This document shows, piece after piece, positions 32,110-40,826 of a DNA stretch of 64,000 nt (position 1 is the first letter of the stretch; every line of letters begins with the position of its first letter). The stretch comes from Hanleya hanleyi. Its lineage: Eukaryota > Mollusca > Polyplacophora > Lepidopleurida > Hanleyidae. The notes beneath the pieces were generated by a model that saw only the letters and a program-made list of their open reading frames with translations, made no database searches and was not told where the DNA came from. The stretch spans positions 1-64,000 of the forward strand of contig JAVTVY010025410.1 of the NCBI GenBank assembly GCA_036873755.1, read 5' to 3'. The translations under genes and the position numbers were made by a program.

Positions 32110-33900
32110 AGTCAAAACCCATCATTTTTTGTGTTTTTTCATCAATTTTTTATTCAACATCAATGAACGTCAGAACAACAACGTCATAACAATAACGTGA
32201 TAATAAAAAAAACAAAAAAAACAAGTGGCCTGCGCGCAGTACATTTAAGTTAACCAGAGAAATGGAGCATGCACATTAAAACCTTTTATTTGATAATTTA
32301 ATGAAATAACGGCTATTAAATCTGTCTACCGTATATGATTTTTGCATATGATGCATTGACTAGCCTTCCTCAGGAAAAGTTCTTATCTCAGCCAATTTAA
32401 ACGCTACAATAATAAATTATATACCAATGTTTAGCTCACTCTATCCCCAAGAGAACCTTCACAAAAGAATAGGTAGAATCTTTATGTTAACTACAGCAAC
32501 TATCCCAGCAGATAATCTAAATTTTAAAAAAATCTGAAATCGCGATATTTTGAAATAATATAATATTGCAAGAGAAATTGTCTACAGATTATGGAGTTCT
32601 TTTCTGATCGCTGAAAACTGTACAGCATTACAATCATCTGTCCTCTAGCTATTGGCCAACGGTTTGTTTAAAAGAATACCTGCATTGGTTATGAAATAAA
32701 TGACGAGAGATGGACACCCGTCATAATTCCGATTTTGTCTATTATTAGACAAAATCATCATAAAAATGAGGGATTTTTCCCTCATAACTTCGGTAGTTTT
32801 TATTATTTGGTAACGAATTTGGCATTCACCTGTTCCCTATCCCCTGTACTATTGAATAAAATAATACTATTAAATCACAAGAGCGATAATTCAGTCTGCT
32901 ATGACAAGAATTGCGATTAATTCGGCCTTTTCAGAGCCGATTTTGGCCTTACTTGATTCGATTATAATTCTCTAAGTTTTTCATATATCAACCGAAATGT
33001 CTTTCGTTTTATGGTGATCTCAGCCTGTGAAGCCCTGCTCAAAGTTTACTTCCCACTGCGCCGGCAAAACGCACAGCTCGGGGAGACGAGGTCTGTTCGG
33101 TGCCTCATACTGTGCCAGCGGAAACCGGCGCAGTCATATCTTAAGCCTGACAGCTTGGGCCTAGGGTCAAGAACTTTATAAATGTGATCGGTATAAGTGA
33201 ATATAACCTAATTGTTATCGCTGATATTATTGTGTTTTATTCTTTTATTTAAAACGCTTACAAAATTAGCTGTTGGTTTCCCTTTCTTCTGCATTCAATA
33301 AATTAACAAAAAATGTATGGCTGAAATATACATAGATTTCTCTACAGTTAGATACCAAGTTTGACTTATTTGAAATATGTATATGCGTATATGACTTTGG
33401 CATATGATGCATTAACTAGCCTCATTTAGGAAAAGTTCGTATCTCAGCCAATTTAAACGTTACAATGATAAATTATATACGAAAATATAGATCATTCTAT
33501 TTTCAAGAGAACCTTCACAAGAGAAAAGGCATAATATTTATGCAAACTATAGCAATCGCCCTAGCCAATAAGCTAATTTTCAGAAAAATCTTCTGAAATC
33601 GCGATATCCAACATGCACATCTGAATAAATTATCCGTATTATCTAAGTTTGAGCTAATAGAATACAAGAATTTTGCTCACAGGTAGGAGAGAAGACAACA
33701 TTGAAATCGTCTCCAAAATGCTTCACCGGCCTATTGGTTATTAGCAGATGACCCCTTTCAAGCCGAAAGACATTCCATTCTCAGTGCCTGTAACGACCGC
33801 TAGATGGCGTCATGCACAGTGCACCAAAATCATTCGGAACTGTGCACGTTGGCCCTGCACTGAAACGAAGGCTATGTTTTTAATAGTTTTTCTATAGTTT
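32110..33900. other. AT-rich internal region without a recognised gene
   Basis: Two diverged copies of one segment: 'gcatatgatgcattgactag' near 32,345 and a similar stretch near 33,400, each followed by 'tatctcagccaatttaaacg'. This indicates an internal duplication of roughly 300 bp. No ORF is supported. Structural genes expected of a complete virus are absent here. Confidence 0.5.
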
Positions 33901-33904
33901 ACCT

Positions 33905-34290
33905 TCGATAAACCCGTTACAATTTTCAGGGTAATATTATAAGGCTGTAAGCCATAGTCTTGACGTATTTTTAGCCAGGAAAACCAATTTATTTCCAGTG
34001 TACCGGGTTTTCCATACTACCGTACTATATCGTTACGCGTGTAAAAATCGATAAATTCATTAAAAATAACGGCTTAGTCTAGCGCTATGCTGCTAATTTT
34101 TTTAAATACTACACCATGAGTTGTCTGAGTTCAATTGGAAATAAAATTTATACGTGCACTGACATTTATTGCAAAATCACAGCCGTTTAAAATTGGGAAA
34201 GAAACACAAACATATTTTGTTCAGCGTAGCTGTAGATAACACAGCTAGAGCGATTTCGCTGAGGTCCGCGCTTTACACTATATAAGCTAG
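33905..34290 (+). repeat. Left arm of the 386-bp inverted promoter repeat
   Basis: Roughly 95% identical, inverted, to 36,452-36,831. The inner end of each arm carries the TATA box for the gene it faces. The two arms enclose two convergent genes. Confidence 0.85.
34278..34286 (+). promoter_or_regulatory. TATA box of the 184-residue gene
   Basis: 'ctatataag' in the context 'cgctttacactatataagc', 76 bases before the ATG. The sequence just upstream is shared with RING gene 1. Confidence 0.7.
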
Positions 34291-34361
34291 CGGCCAGCTT
34301 GATACGCCCATTCCAAAACCTTTCACTGACATAACATACGAACAAAGAGAGAAGAAGAAAA

Positions 34362-34916
34362 ATGAGCCGTACAGCAGCAATGTCTACAACGAAGGGGCGA
34401 GGAATATCTAGACGCAAGAAGAGGGCTATGATGAAGGAGATTAAGGAGTTTTGGTTGAACGAATTAACGGAGTGGAGTGCGAGACTGAACGGAGATTCGA
34501 CAGGCGTGGGAACAGCGGAGAATTTACGGGCCCTATTAAATTCTGCAAGAACCATCAGCGAGAGGGGATGGTTGCAATTACTACACAGGACCATGGAAGA
34601 AGCGATGTACCCTGCCCCTCCTCGGCTGCTGGCCCCGCGTCAACCACAAGAGCCAGCAGTCCAGCCTGTTGTGGATAATAATAATATTCCAGCAGTGCTC
34701 GTGGATTTTCCACTCCAAGACCTGCCCATTCCTGACTTGGAAGAGGATAACAACAACCACGAAGAGGATCAACAACAGGGGATAGCTGCCGCTAATTTTC
34801 TCGAAGCTATGCCCATTTCTATGCAAGAAGAAAAAGACGAGGATGTTGTATATAAATATACACTGACCCCCTATAAGTACTTCTCAGTCAGCGAAATGTG
34901 TAAGGGGGGGGGGTAG
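34362..34916 (+). CDS. 184-residue charged protein, unknown function
   Basis: Starts MSRTAAMSTTKGRG. The first roughly 30 residues are strongly basic (RRKKRAMMK), a probable nuclear-localisation or nucleic-acid-binding patch. A helical middle (EFWLNELTEWSARLN) is followed by a proline-rich stretch. The last third is acidic with Asn/Gln runs. The ORF ends in a run of G bases (CKGGG-stop), so the true C-terminus could differ if that run is miscounted. Its promoter is duplicated in front of RING gene 1 and, more diverged, RING gene 2. The mRNA end is a histone-type stem-loop 54 bases after the stop. No family is recognised. Confidence 0.65.
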   Translation: MSRTAAMSTTKGRGISRRKKRAMMKEIKEFWLNELTEWSARLNGDSTGVGTAENLRALLNSARTISERGWLQLLHRTMEEAMYPAPPRLLAPRQPQEPAVQPVVDNNNIPAVLVDFPLQDLPIPDLEEDNNNHEEDQQQGIAAANFLEAMPISMQEEKDEDVVYKYTLTPYKYFSVSEMCKGGG

Positions 34917-34969
34917 ACAAGAAAACTCCCCTCCTGAAGAAAAACAGGGATATCAAATTGAACCATAAA

Positions 34970-34985
34970 AGCCCTTTTCAGGGCT
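34970..34985 (+). terminator. Histone-type 3' stem-loop of the 184-residue gene
   Basis: AGCCCTTTTCAGGGCT: a 6-bp stem with a TTTC loop, matching the metazoan histone mRNA 3' element (GGYYCTTTTCAGRRCC). The purine-rich GAAAGAGAG follows at 34,999-35,007, where the histone downstream (U7) element is expected. Confidence 0.8.
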
Positions 34986-35007
34986 AACGAATGCTTTCGA
35001 AAGAGAG

Positions 35008-35378
35008 AACTTCTAATAATTTGGCACAAATTTCAAAGCACAGGTCCCACATTACCCCTCTTTTTATTCTATTAGCAAACTGCATCACCAAAAAACAAAC
35101 CCGGCCCGATATTAACGGTCCTTGTCAGGACCAATCTCTCTCTTACAAACACAGGGTTTTTTTTCTTTCTTTTTTCTCTCTCTCTCAGTAATTAATATTA
35201 CAGCCCGAATGATAACGGACTGAAATTTATTTAATTAATATTACAGCCCGAATGATAACGGACTGAAATTTATTTGAACCAGCACAGGGATATATATATG
35301 TGTGTGTGTGTGTGGGATCTGGTGTTAATTTTTTGTGCTTTTTTTTGATAGAAGTTTTCCCTTTCGGAAAGATGAGGT
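35008..35378. other. Spacer between convergent genes
   Basis: Contains two copies of 'attaatattacagcccgaat' (35,191 and 35,236) and a short TG tract. No gene. Confidence 0.5.
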
Positions 35379-35394
35379 GGTTCTAAAAAGAACC
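35379..35394 (-). terminator. Histone-type 3' stem-loop of RING gene 1
   Basis: The minus strand reads GGTTCTTTTTAGAACC: 6-bp stem, TTTT loop, 19 bases after the stop. The purine-rich 'ccgaaaggg' lies 15-20 bases further on (35,359-35,370), like a histone downstream element. Confidence 0.75.
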
Positions 35395-35412
35395 TTTTGG
35401 ATATGTAAGCGA

Positions 35413-36402
35413 TTACATCGTTGAGAGGGCCTGTTGGCGTTGTCTTCTCTCAGTACACACGGGACATGTCAAGGGTATTAATTCACACACTAGGGGTTTG
35501 TTAGCATCCGCACACGCTGGTATTTGGGCATGTCGATGAATACAAGCTACACACAAGGCTTGGTGTCCACATGGGAAAATAGCGTATTTAGCGAATTGGT
35601 TACTGCATTCCACGCAGTGTAAATAGGAGACTGCTTGGCGTTCTGTGTTGGATCCCAGTGTTGTTGTTGTTATTGCGGAAACGTAGTGGATCACGTCTTC
35701 GTTTTCTTTTTGGCTTATTTTTCTTGTATTCTCTCTTATTCTCTGTTTTCTTGCGTCCTTCCTGTTTTTTCTCTCCTCTTGCCTATTTCTATTGCTTCTG
35801 GGGTCTGTTCTATGGCTTCTGTCGTCTTTTCTATCGCTTCTGTTGTCTTTCCTGTTTTTTCTGTAGTCTTTCCTCTTTCTTCTTGAGTCTTTCCTCTCTC
35901 TTTTTCTTGAGTCTTTCCTCTCTCTTTTTCTTGAGTCTTTCTTTTTTTCGGGTACTGTGATTCTTAAGTCCTCCCTCTTCTTCTCCTCATCTTCTCCTTC
36001 TCCTGTATCTGTATCTGTATCTGTATCTGTATCGGTTCCATCTGTATCGGTTCCGGTTTCTTCTTCTTTTTCTTGTGCCGTTTCTCCTGCTTTTTCTTTA
36101 GCTTGGGGGCTTTGTTGTTGTGGTTTCAACATAGTTTCTAACACGCGGTCTATGTCGTCAAAACGTTGGTATTCATCCGGTGTGGCTGCTAGGAAGTTAC
36201 TAAGCTGCGATGTGGCTGGGGGGTCACTAAGATGAGGTGTGGCTGCTGGGGTGTAGTGCCGGGGTTGAGGTGGAAATAAGTCTTCCATTATAGCATCCAA
36301 CCATGGTTCGTCATGTACCATATTAATGATGTTGCCGAGCGGTTGTACTTCATTATCATGATTTGTGAAGAAGTCTGGTATGTCAGCCAGGGGTGACTCC
36401 AT
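35413..36402 (-). CDS. RING-finger protein 1 with highly charged repeat region
   Basis: 329 residues from ATG 36,402. The N-terminal 110 residues are acidic/proline-rich. A Glu/Thr/Asp stretch (DTDTDTDTDT) follows, then about 80 residues of Lys/Arg-Asp/Ser repeats (KDSRKRERKDSRKRERK). A C-terminal RING-like cluster covers about 263-322: CVEC, PCGH, CVAC and CPVC with a roughly 25-residue insertion before the last pair. RING domains recruit E2 enzymes; ubiquitin-ligase activity is inferred. It is convergent with the 184-residue gene and shares its promoter. A TATA box is at 36,452-36,461. It ends in a histone-type stem-loop. Confidence 0.8.
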   Translation of the reverse strand: MESPLADIPDFFTNHDNEVQPLGNIINMVHDEPWLDAIMEDLFPPQPRHYTPAATPHLSDPPATSQLSNFLAATPDEYQRFDDIDRVLETMLKPQQQSPQAKEKAGETAQEKEEETGTDTDGTDTDTDTDTDTGEGEDEEKKREDLRITVPEKKKDSRKRERKDSRKRERKDSRRKRKDYRKNRKDNRSDRKDDRSHRTDPRSNRNRQEERKNRKDARKQRIRENTRKISQKENEDVIHYVSAITTTTLGSNTERQAVSYLHCVECSNQFAKYAIFPCGHQALCVACIHRHAQIPACADANKPLVCELIPLTCPVCTERRQRQQALSTM

Positions 36403-36451
36403 GACTGGGCACTCAGGCTAATTGTGAATGACTGAAAAAAAATACTGCGCG

Positions 36452-36831
36452 CTATTTATAGTGTAAGGCGCGGACCTGGCGAAATCGTTCTATTCTATTT
36501 TCTACAGCTACGCTGAACAAAATATGTTTGTGTTTCTTTCCCAATTTTAAACGGCTGTGATTTTGCAATAAATGTCAGTGCACGTATAAATTTTATTTCC
36601 AATTGAACTCAGGCAACTCATGGTGTAGTATTTAAAAAATTTAGCAGCATAGCGCTAGACTAAACCGTTATTTTTAATGAATTTATCGATTTTAAACCCA
36701 TAAGGTTATGGTGCGGTAGTATGGAAAACCCAGTACACTGGAAATAAATTGGTTTTCCTGGCTAAAAATACGTCAAGACTATGGCTTACAGCCTTATAAT
36801 ATTTCCCTGAAAATTGTAACGGGTTTATCGA
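36452..36831 (-). repeat. Right arm of the inverted promoter repeat, with the RING 1 TATA box
   Basis: Reverse complement of 33,905-34,290. The minus strand reads ctataaatag at 36,452-36,461, 50 bases before the ATG at 36,402. Confidence 0.85.
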
Positions 36832-37262
36832 AATAAAACTAGGAAATTTTTATCCTTGGGCAATGGTAACACAGCACTATACAGTGTGCAAGCAAAAAAT
36901 GTGAGTACAGCTATGGATGTTAAATGGGAAAAACTTCCTAGTTTTTTTTCTTTTCGATAAACATGCTGCAGTGAACTCACATTTATTGCAAAAAAATGAG
37001 ACCCCTGTTTTAAAGTTGGAAAAATAAAACACAAATTTTTTTTAGCAGATACCATAATCTTGCACTCACTCACACCGGCCGCCATGTTAAACCCACCACC
37101 CACCACCACCATCCACCCAGCCGCCATCTTAAACCCATCACCCACCACCACCATCCACCCAGCCGCCATCTTAAACCCACCACCCACCACCACCATCCAC
37201 CACCAGCCGCCTAGACTATAAATAACGCGTAGTATGTTGACATTTATTCACAAAATACAATC
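36832..37262 (+). promoter_or_regulatory. RING gene 2 upstream region: third promoter copy plus YY1-like motifs and TATA
   Basis: 36,968-37,045 is a diverged version of the promoter repeat ('catttattgcaaaa', 'aaacacaaat'). Three minisatellite units with inverted AAGATGGCGG-type motifs (one varied) follow at 37,077-37,190. The TATA 'ctataaata' is at 37,216-37,224, 40 bases before the ATG. Confidence 0.65.
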
Positions 37263-38031
37263 ATGGGTACAAGACGAACACTGTTCATCCATCACCCTAG
37301 CGATCCTAGAGAACACAGAGAACGCAGAGAGGTGGTTACCAGTGGAGATGATGGTGGAATGGCCATAATTACAAGCTTTCAGCAGGTTATTACGGACGAA
37401 ACCATGATACGGCGAAATGAAGAAGAACTGGAAGAGCTGCGGAGAGATGTAATAGCAGAAGAAGAAGATGCGAGGTTGATAAGGCGAAGTCGAGAACAAG
37501 ACCAAGAAATCAGCAGGATGACCATAGAAGAAGAAGATGAGGAAGATGACGATATAACTGATGGGGAACAAGAAGAACTTCCATGGTTAAACAGTAATAG
37601 ACCTGCAACAAATACAACGACTACACAAACGCCGATTATAACGACGTCGGCTTCCGAAACTCCGATTATAACGACTTCGGCTTCCCAAACAACACCACAA
37701 CCATGCTCTTGGGCCGAGGGTAACACGCCTCAACGAACAGATTAACGGTATGAGACAAGACATGAATCAAATGGACGCTGAGATTTCAAGACAGGAAAAA
37801 GAACTACATAAGGAAGAAAAAAAATCAAGGTGCAGCGTGTGTACAGACGAAGATAGCATGTACGCCGTATTGCCGTGTGGGCATTTATGCATCTGTAAAG
37901 ATTGTTGGGTCACGCTAACGTGTATAGGACACATGTGCCACTGCGCTGAAGCAGGCGAACAACATTTAAAAATCAAGTGTCCAATCTGCAGGAAGCATGT
38001 GGGTGGAATAAAAAGAATCTACCGCTCATAA
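37263..38031 (+). CDS. RING-finger protein 2 with IAP-like RING, frame change in the middle
   Basis: Frame 1 (37,263-37,745) encodes an Arg/Glu-rich coiled-coil-like N-terminus, an acidic patch (EEEDEEDDD) and a Thr/Ser-rich repeat (TPIITTSASETPIITTSAS). The next frame is open from before 37,745. It encodes a Gln/Glu-rich coil and a RING: CSVC, PCGHLCICKDC, a 17-residue Cys/His-rich insertion, then CPICRKHVGGIKRIYRS. The CPICR...RIYxS ending is characteristic of IAP-type RINGs. The two parts overlap by a one-base shift near 37,700-37,745, so this is one gene with a frameshift, a short intron or two cistrons. A histone-type stem-loop lies 28 bases after the stop. Ubiquitin-ligase activity is inferred. 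Confidence 0.75.
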
Positions 38032-38058
38032 AACAAGTGTCGTAACACTTAAAAAAAA

Positions 38059-38074
38059 AGCCCTTTTCAGGGCT
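38059..38074 (+). terminator. Histone-type 3' stem-loop of RING gene 2
   Basis: AGCCCTTTTCAGGGCT, identical to 34,970-34,985, preceded by an A-rich stretch. Followed by 'ccgaaagggg' at 38,086, the expected purine-rich downstream element. Confidence 0.8.
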
Positions 38075-38099
38075 GCCCCATATTTCCGAAAGGGGAAAC

Positions 38100-38800
38100 T
38101 TCTATCAAAAAGCACAAAAAAATTAACACCACCCCCATCATCCTCCTGCCCTATGAAAAAAAATTTTAAATTTTTTTTACAATTTTTTTGAAATTATTGA
38201 AAAAAAGGGGAGAAGGGGGAAGGGGGGAAGGGGTTGAAAAGTGGGCGGGGCTGAATTTTTTTTTTTTAAATTTAAAAAAAAAGAAAAAAAAGAATGAACA
38301 CTAACAACCATTTTTTTAATTTTCTACTATTTTTTTTACAATTTTTTTGAAATTATTGAAAAAAGGGGAAGGGGAGAAGGGGGGGAGGGTGCGGTGAAAA
38401 GGGGGCGGGGCTGAATTTTTTTTTTTAAATTTAAAAAAAAAGAAAAAAAAGAATGAACACTAACAACCATTTTTTTTAATTTTCTACTATTTTTTTTACA
38501 ATTTTTTTGAAATTATTGAAAAAAGGGGGAAAGGGGGGGAGGGTGCGGTGAAAAGAGGGCGGGGCTGAATTTTTTTTTTAAAATTTAAAAAAAAAGAAAA
38601 AAAAGAATGAACACTAACAACCATTTTTTTAATTTTCTACTATTTTTAGTATTGAAAAAGGGGAAAGGGAAGGGAGAGGGACGGGTGAAAAGGGCGGGGC
38701 TGAATTTTTTTTTTAAAATTTAAAAAAAAGAAAAAAGAATGAACACTAACAAGCATTTTTTAATTTTCTACTATTTTATTAAATAGAATGAACGATGTTC
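38100..38800. repeat. AT-rich tandem array, about 160-bp unit, four copies
   Basis: Each unit has 'ttgaaattattgaaaa', a G-rich run, 'ggcggggctgaattttttt' and 'gaatgaacactaacaa'. Non-coding. Confidence 0.9.
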
Positions 38801-38944
38801 ACAAGGGTATTGAATTTTAATACAATTATATCTGAGTATTGAATTTTAATACAATTAACAGTAATGAATTTTTAATACAATTATACGCTCTCAAGCCACT
38901 TCAATGAATGTGTAGGAATACGGTAAATGTTTTTCAACACTTGT

Positions 38945-40288
38945 TCAATAGTTCTGCAACAAGACTTGTTTGAACTCATCGTCTTTCCGGCCCTGGTGCA
39001 CGTAGATGTATGTAGTAATCTCTTCACGTGGAATTTTGGGAGGGCAGGCAGCTTCCACTGCCAGGGCAATTTGCACCTCGGTGACGGTCTGTAGTGCCTC
39101 AGTGATGGTCGCGTATGAGGGTACACTAGTGTCCACACACGTATGCATGTCTATCGGACTGTTATTTTCACAGCCTGCGCATGCTTGGATACGCAAGTGT
39201 GAAATGCGAGGTCTGATTAGAGCCAGGACTGTGTCGATGTACTTCTTATAAATATAGTGAGACACCTGGTAAGTCAGGGCTTGACGAATTGTACTTGTGA
39301 GACTCTGCAACTTCCGCCACGCCGTTAATTTCAAAGTGACACCCTGAGGACAAGGAACACGCTCTTGCGTATCTAACCGCATTTTCCATTTACGGATATG
39401 CACCAGGAGCTCATCGTTGAAATAGGCACAGCTCACAAAGATGTCGTCACCCACATAAAATTTCGCTTCGTCACTCCCCTGGTCGCGAATAACCGCATCG
39501 ATGGCGTAATCAAGGGTCTCCAGTTTTTGCCAGGTGTCTAAGGTCATGGCAATATGCCTACCGGGTCTGTCGTTAAAGCCCGATGCGTTAAAATGCACTT
39601 CTTCGTCTTTGACACTCACAGTTAAATAGGCTGAGAGCTCCCAAATGTCCGTGTGGGCTGCCTGGTAGGCCTGCTGGATAATGTTATTGATATCCTGCAC
39701 AGACATAGGAAGTTGCACCTCTTCTTTCACAGGCTCAGGCACTTGCTGGGGTACTAGCTCAAGCACTGGCTCAGGTATTTCTAACGGTGTTAGTCGGGGC
39801 CGTTTGGGTCGTCCAGCGCGTTTGGCAGGTGTACTCTCTGGGGTAGTGTGCGTACGTTTACTAGCTGTACGCTCTTCGGTAGTGTCCATGACTAAGATAT
39901 CATCATCTACAAGGGGAATTTCAAGTAGATCTGCTAGTTCTTCATTTCCCGTCTTCTTCAGCGCCTCCACGAAGGCTAGAAATGCATAGGGGCCACGGCG
40001 CAGTAGACCGTCGATGAGAGCTCTGTTTTGTCGTGAAGTGGTGTTCTCCGCCATGATATCTTCGACACCCTGTTTCAGGAGTATGTTATCGTCCATAAGC
40101 AGATCACATAATTCGGCCGCATGCTGCATCTCATCAATGAGGCGAACACGGTTCTTTTGAAGCGTGACTAGGTCGGCTGAATTCATCATGACTATGGGCT
40201 CAGGCTGCTGAGTAACTGCTACGGCGTAATAGTCTGGTAAATTTGCACTGGTAAAATGAAATATAGTAAAAGGTTCTCCACAGCTCAT
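38945..40288 (-). CDS. CARD / AT-hook-like / PC4-like fusion protein
   Basis: 447 residues from ATG 40,288; an in-frame Met pair at residues 34-35 just before the CARD is an alternative start. Residues 38-123 fit a caspase-recruitment domain (LQKNRVRLIDEM, LLMDDNILLKQGVEDIM, LLRRGPYAFLAFVEAL), closest in feel to IAP CARDs. A basic AGRPKRPR patch lies at 158-165. Residues 275-335 match the PC4/p15 single-strand DNA-binding fold (KFYVGDDIFVSCAYF, LLVHIRKW, GVTLKLTAWRKLQSL). A weaker half-repeat is at 220-260. A CAGC...HTC cluster (370-384) may bind zinc. CARDs mediate homotypic signalling; PC4 domains bind ssDNA. The combined role (DNA-replication factor that also meddles in death/innate signalling) is inference. 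A TATA box lies at 40,477-40,487 inside the terminal repeat. Confidence 0.75.
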   Translation of the reverse strand: MSCGEPFTIFHFTSANLPDYYAVAVTQQPEPIVMMNSADLVTLQKNRVRLIDEMQHAAELCDLLMDDNILLKQGVEDIMAENTTSRQNRALIDGLLRRGPYAFLAFVEALKKTGNEELADLLEIPLVDDDILVMDTTEERTASKRTHTTPESTPAKRAGRPKRPRLTPLEIPEPVLELVPQQVPEPVKEEVQLPMSVQDINNIIQQAYQAAHTDIWELSAYLTVSVKDEEVHFNASGFNDRPGRHIAMTLDTWQKLETLDYAIDAVIRDQGSDEAKFYVGDDIFVSCAYFNDELLVHIRKWKMRLDTQERVPCPQGVTLKLTAWRKLQSLTSTIRQALTYQVSHYIYKKYIDTVLALIRPRISHLRIQACAGCENNSPIDMHTCVDTSVPSYATITEALQTVTEVQIALAVEAACPPKIPREEITTYIYVHQGRKDDEFKQVLLQNY

Positions 40289-40299
40289 ACAAAACAGGC

Positions 40300-40826
40300 A
40301 AGCAGGCTGGCTGGCTGGCTGGCTGGCTGGCTAGAGGTGAAGCAGACTAGAGGTGAAGCAGACAGGCAGGCAGGCAGGCAGGTAGGTAGGCAGGCAGGCA
40401 GGCTGGTCAGGTCAGGTAAGTCAGAGTGCTACGCAGGGTAGTGCAATGAATACACCCCTTCCCTAAAAATGGACTCCTTTTATACGTTTTTCTACAATCC
40501 GCCATCTTAAACCCACCACCCACCACCACCATCCACCCACCAGCCGCCATCTTAAACCCACCACCCACCACCACCATCCACCCACCAGCCGCCATCTTAA
40601 ACCCACCACCCACCACCACCATCCACCCACCAGCCGCCATCTTAAACCCACCACCACCATCCACCCACCAGCCGCCATCTTAAACCCACCACCACCATCC
40701 ACCCACCAGCCGCCATCTTAAACCCACCACCCACCACCACCATCCACCCACCAGCCACACCACGTGACATCAATACTCGCTTCTTTCTGAGGTCAATTGG
40801 ACCTGATTGACTCTTTGTATACTACT
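40300..40826. repeat. Right terminal inverted repeat with six YY1-like minisatellite units
   Basis: From about 40,390 this is the inverse of 27,284-27,940. 'ggctggctggct' and 'caggcaggcagg' microsatellites (40,303-40,405) lie just inside it, in the leader of the CARD/PC4 gene. Confidence 0.9.
40477..40487 (-). promoter_or_regulatory. TATA box of the CARD/PC4 gene
   Basis: The minus strand reads cgtataaaagg, identical to the polymerase TATA at 27,799. The leader to ATG 40,288 would be about 160 bases. Confidence 0.7.

Larger units (their letters stand above)
27284..40826. mobile_element. Maverick/Polinton-adintovirus-like element with DNA polymerase B
   Basis: 13,543 bp with terminal inverted repeats starting 'agtagtatacaaagagtcaa' on the left and ending in its reverse complement on the right. 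Contents: polymerase (+), tRNA-Leu (+), a 184-residue protein (+), RING protein 1 (-), RING protein 2 (+) and the CARD/PC4 protein (-). No integrase, protease, capsid or ATPase gene was found inside. No clear target-site duplication flanks it (left 'taccgg', right 'tatgta'). Confidence 0.8.

Noticed and set aside
27284..40826. Retroviral-type integrase, adenovirus-type protease or capsid gene
   Set aside because: Looked for in all long ORFs; no matching motif or ORF of suitable length was seen between the terminal repeats.
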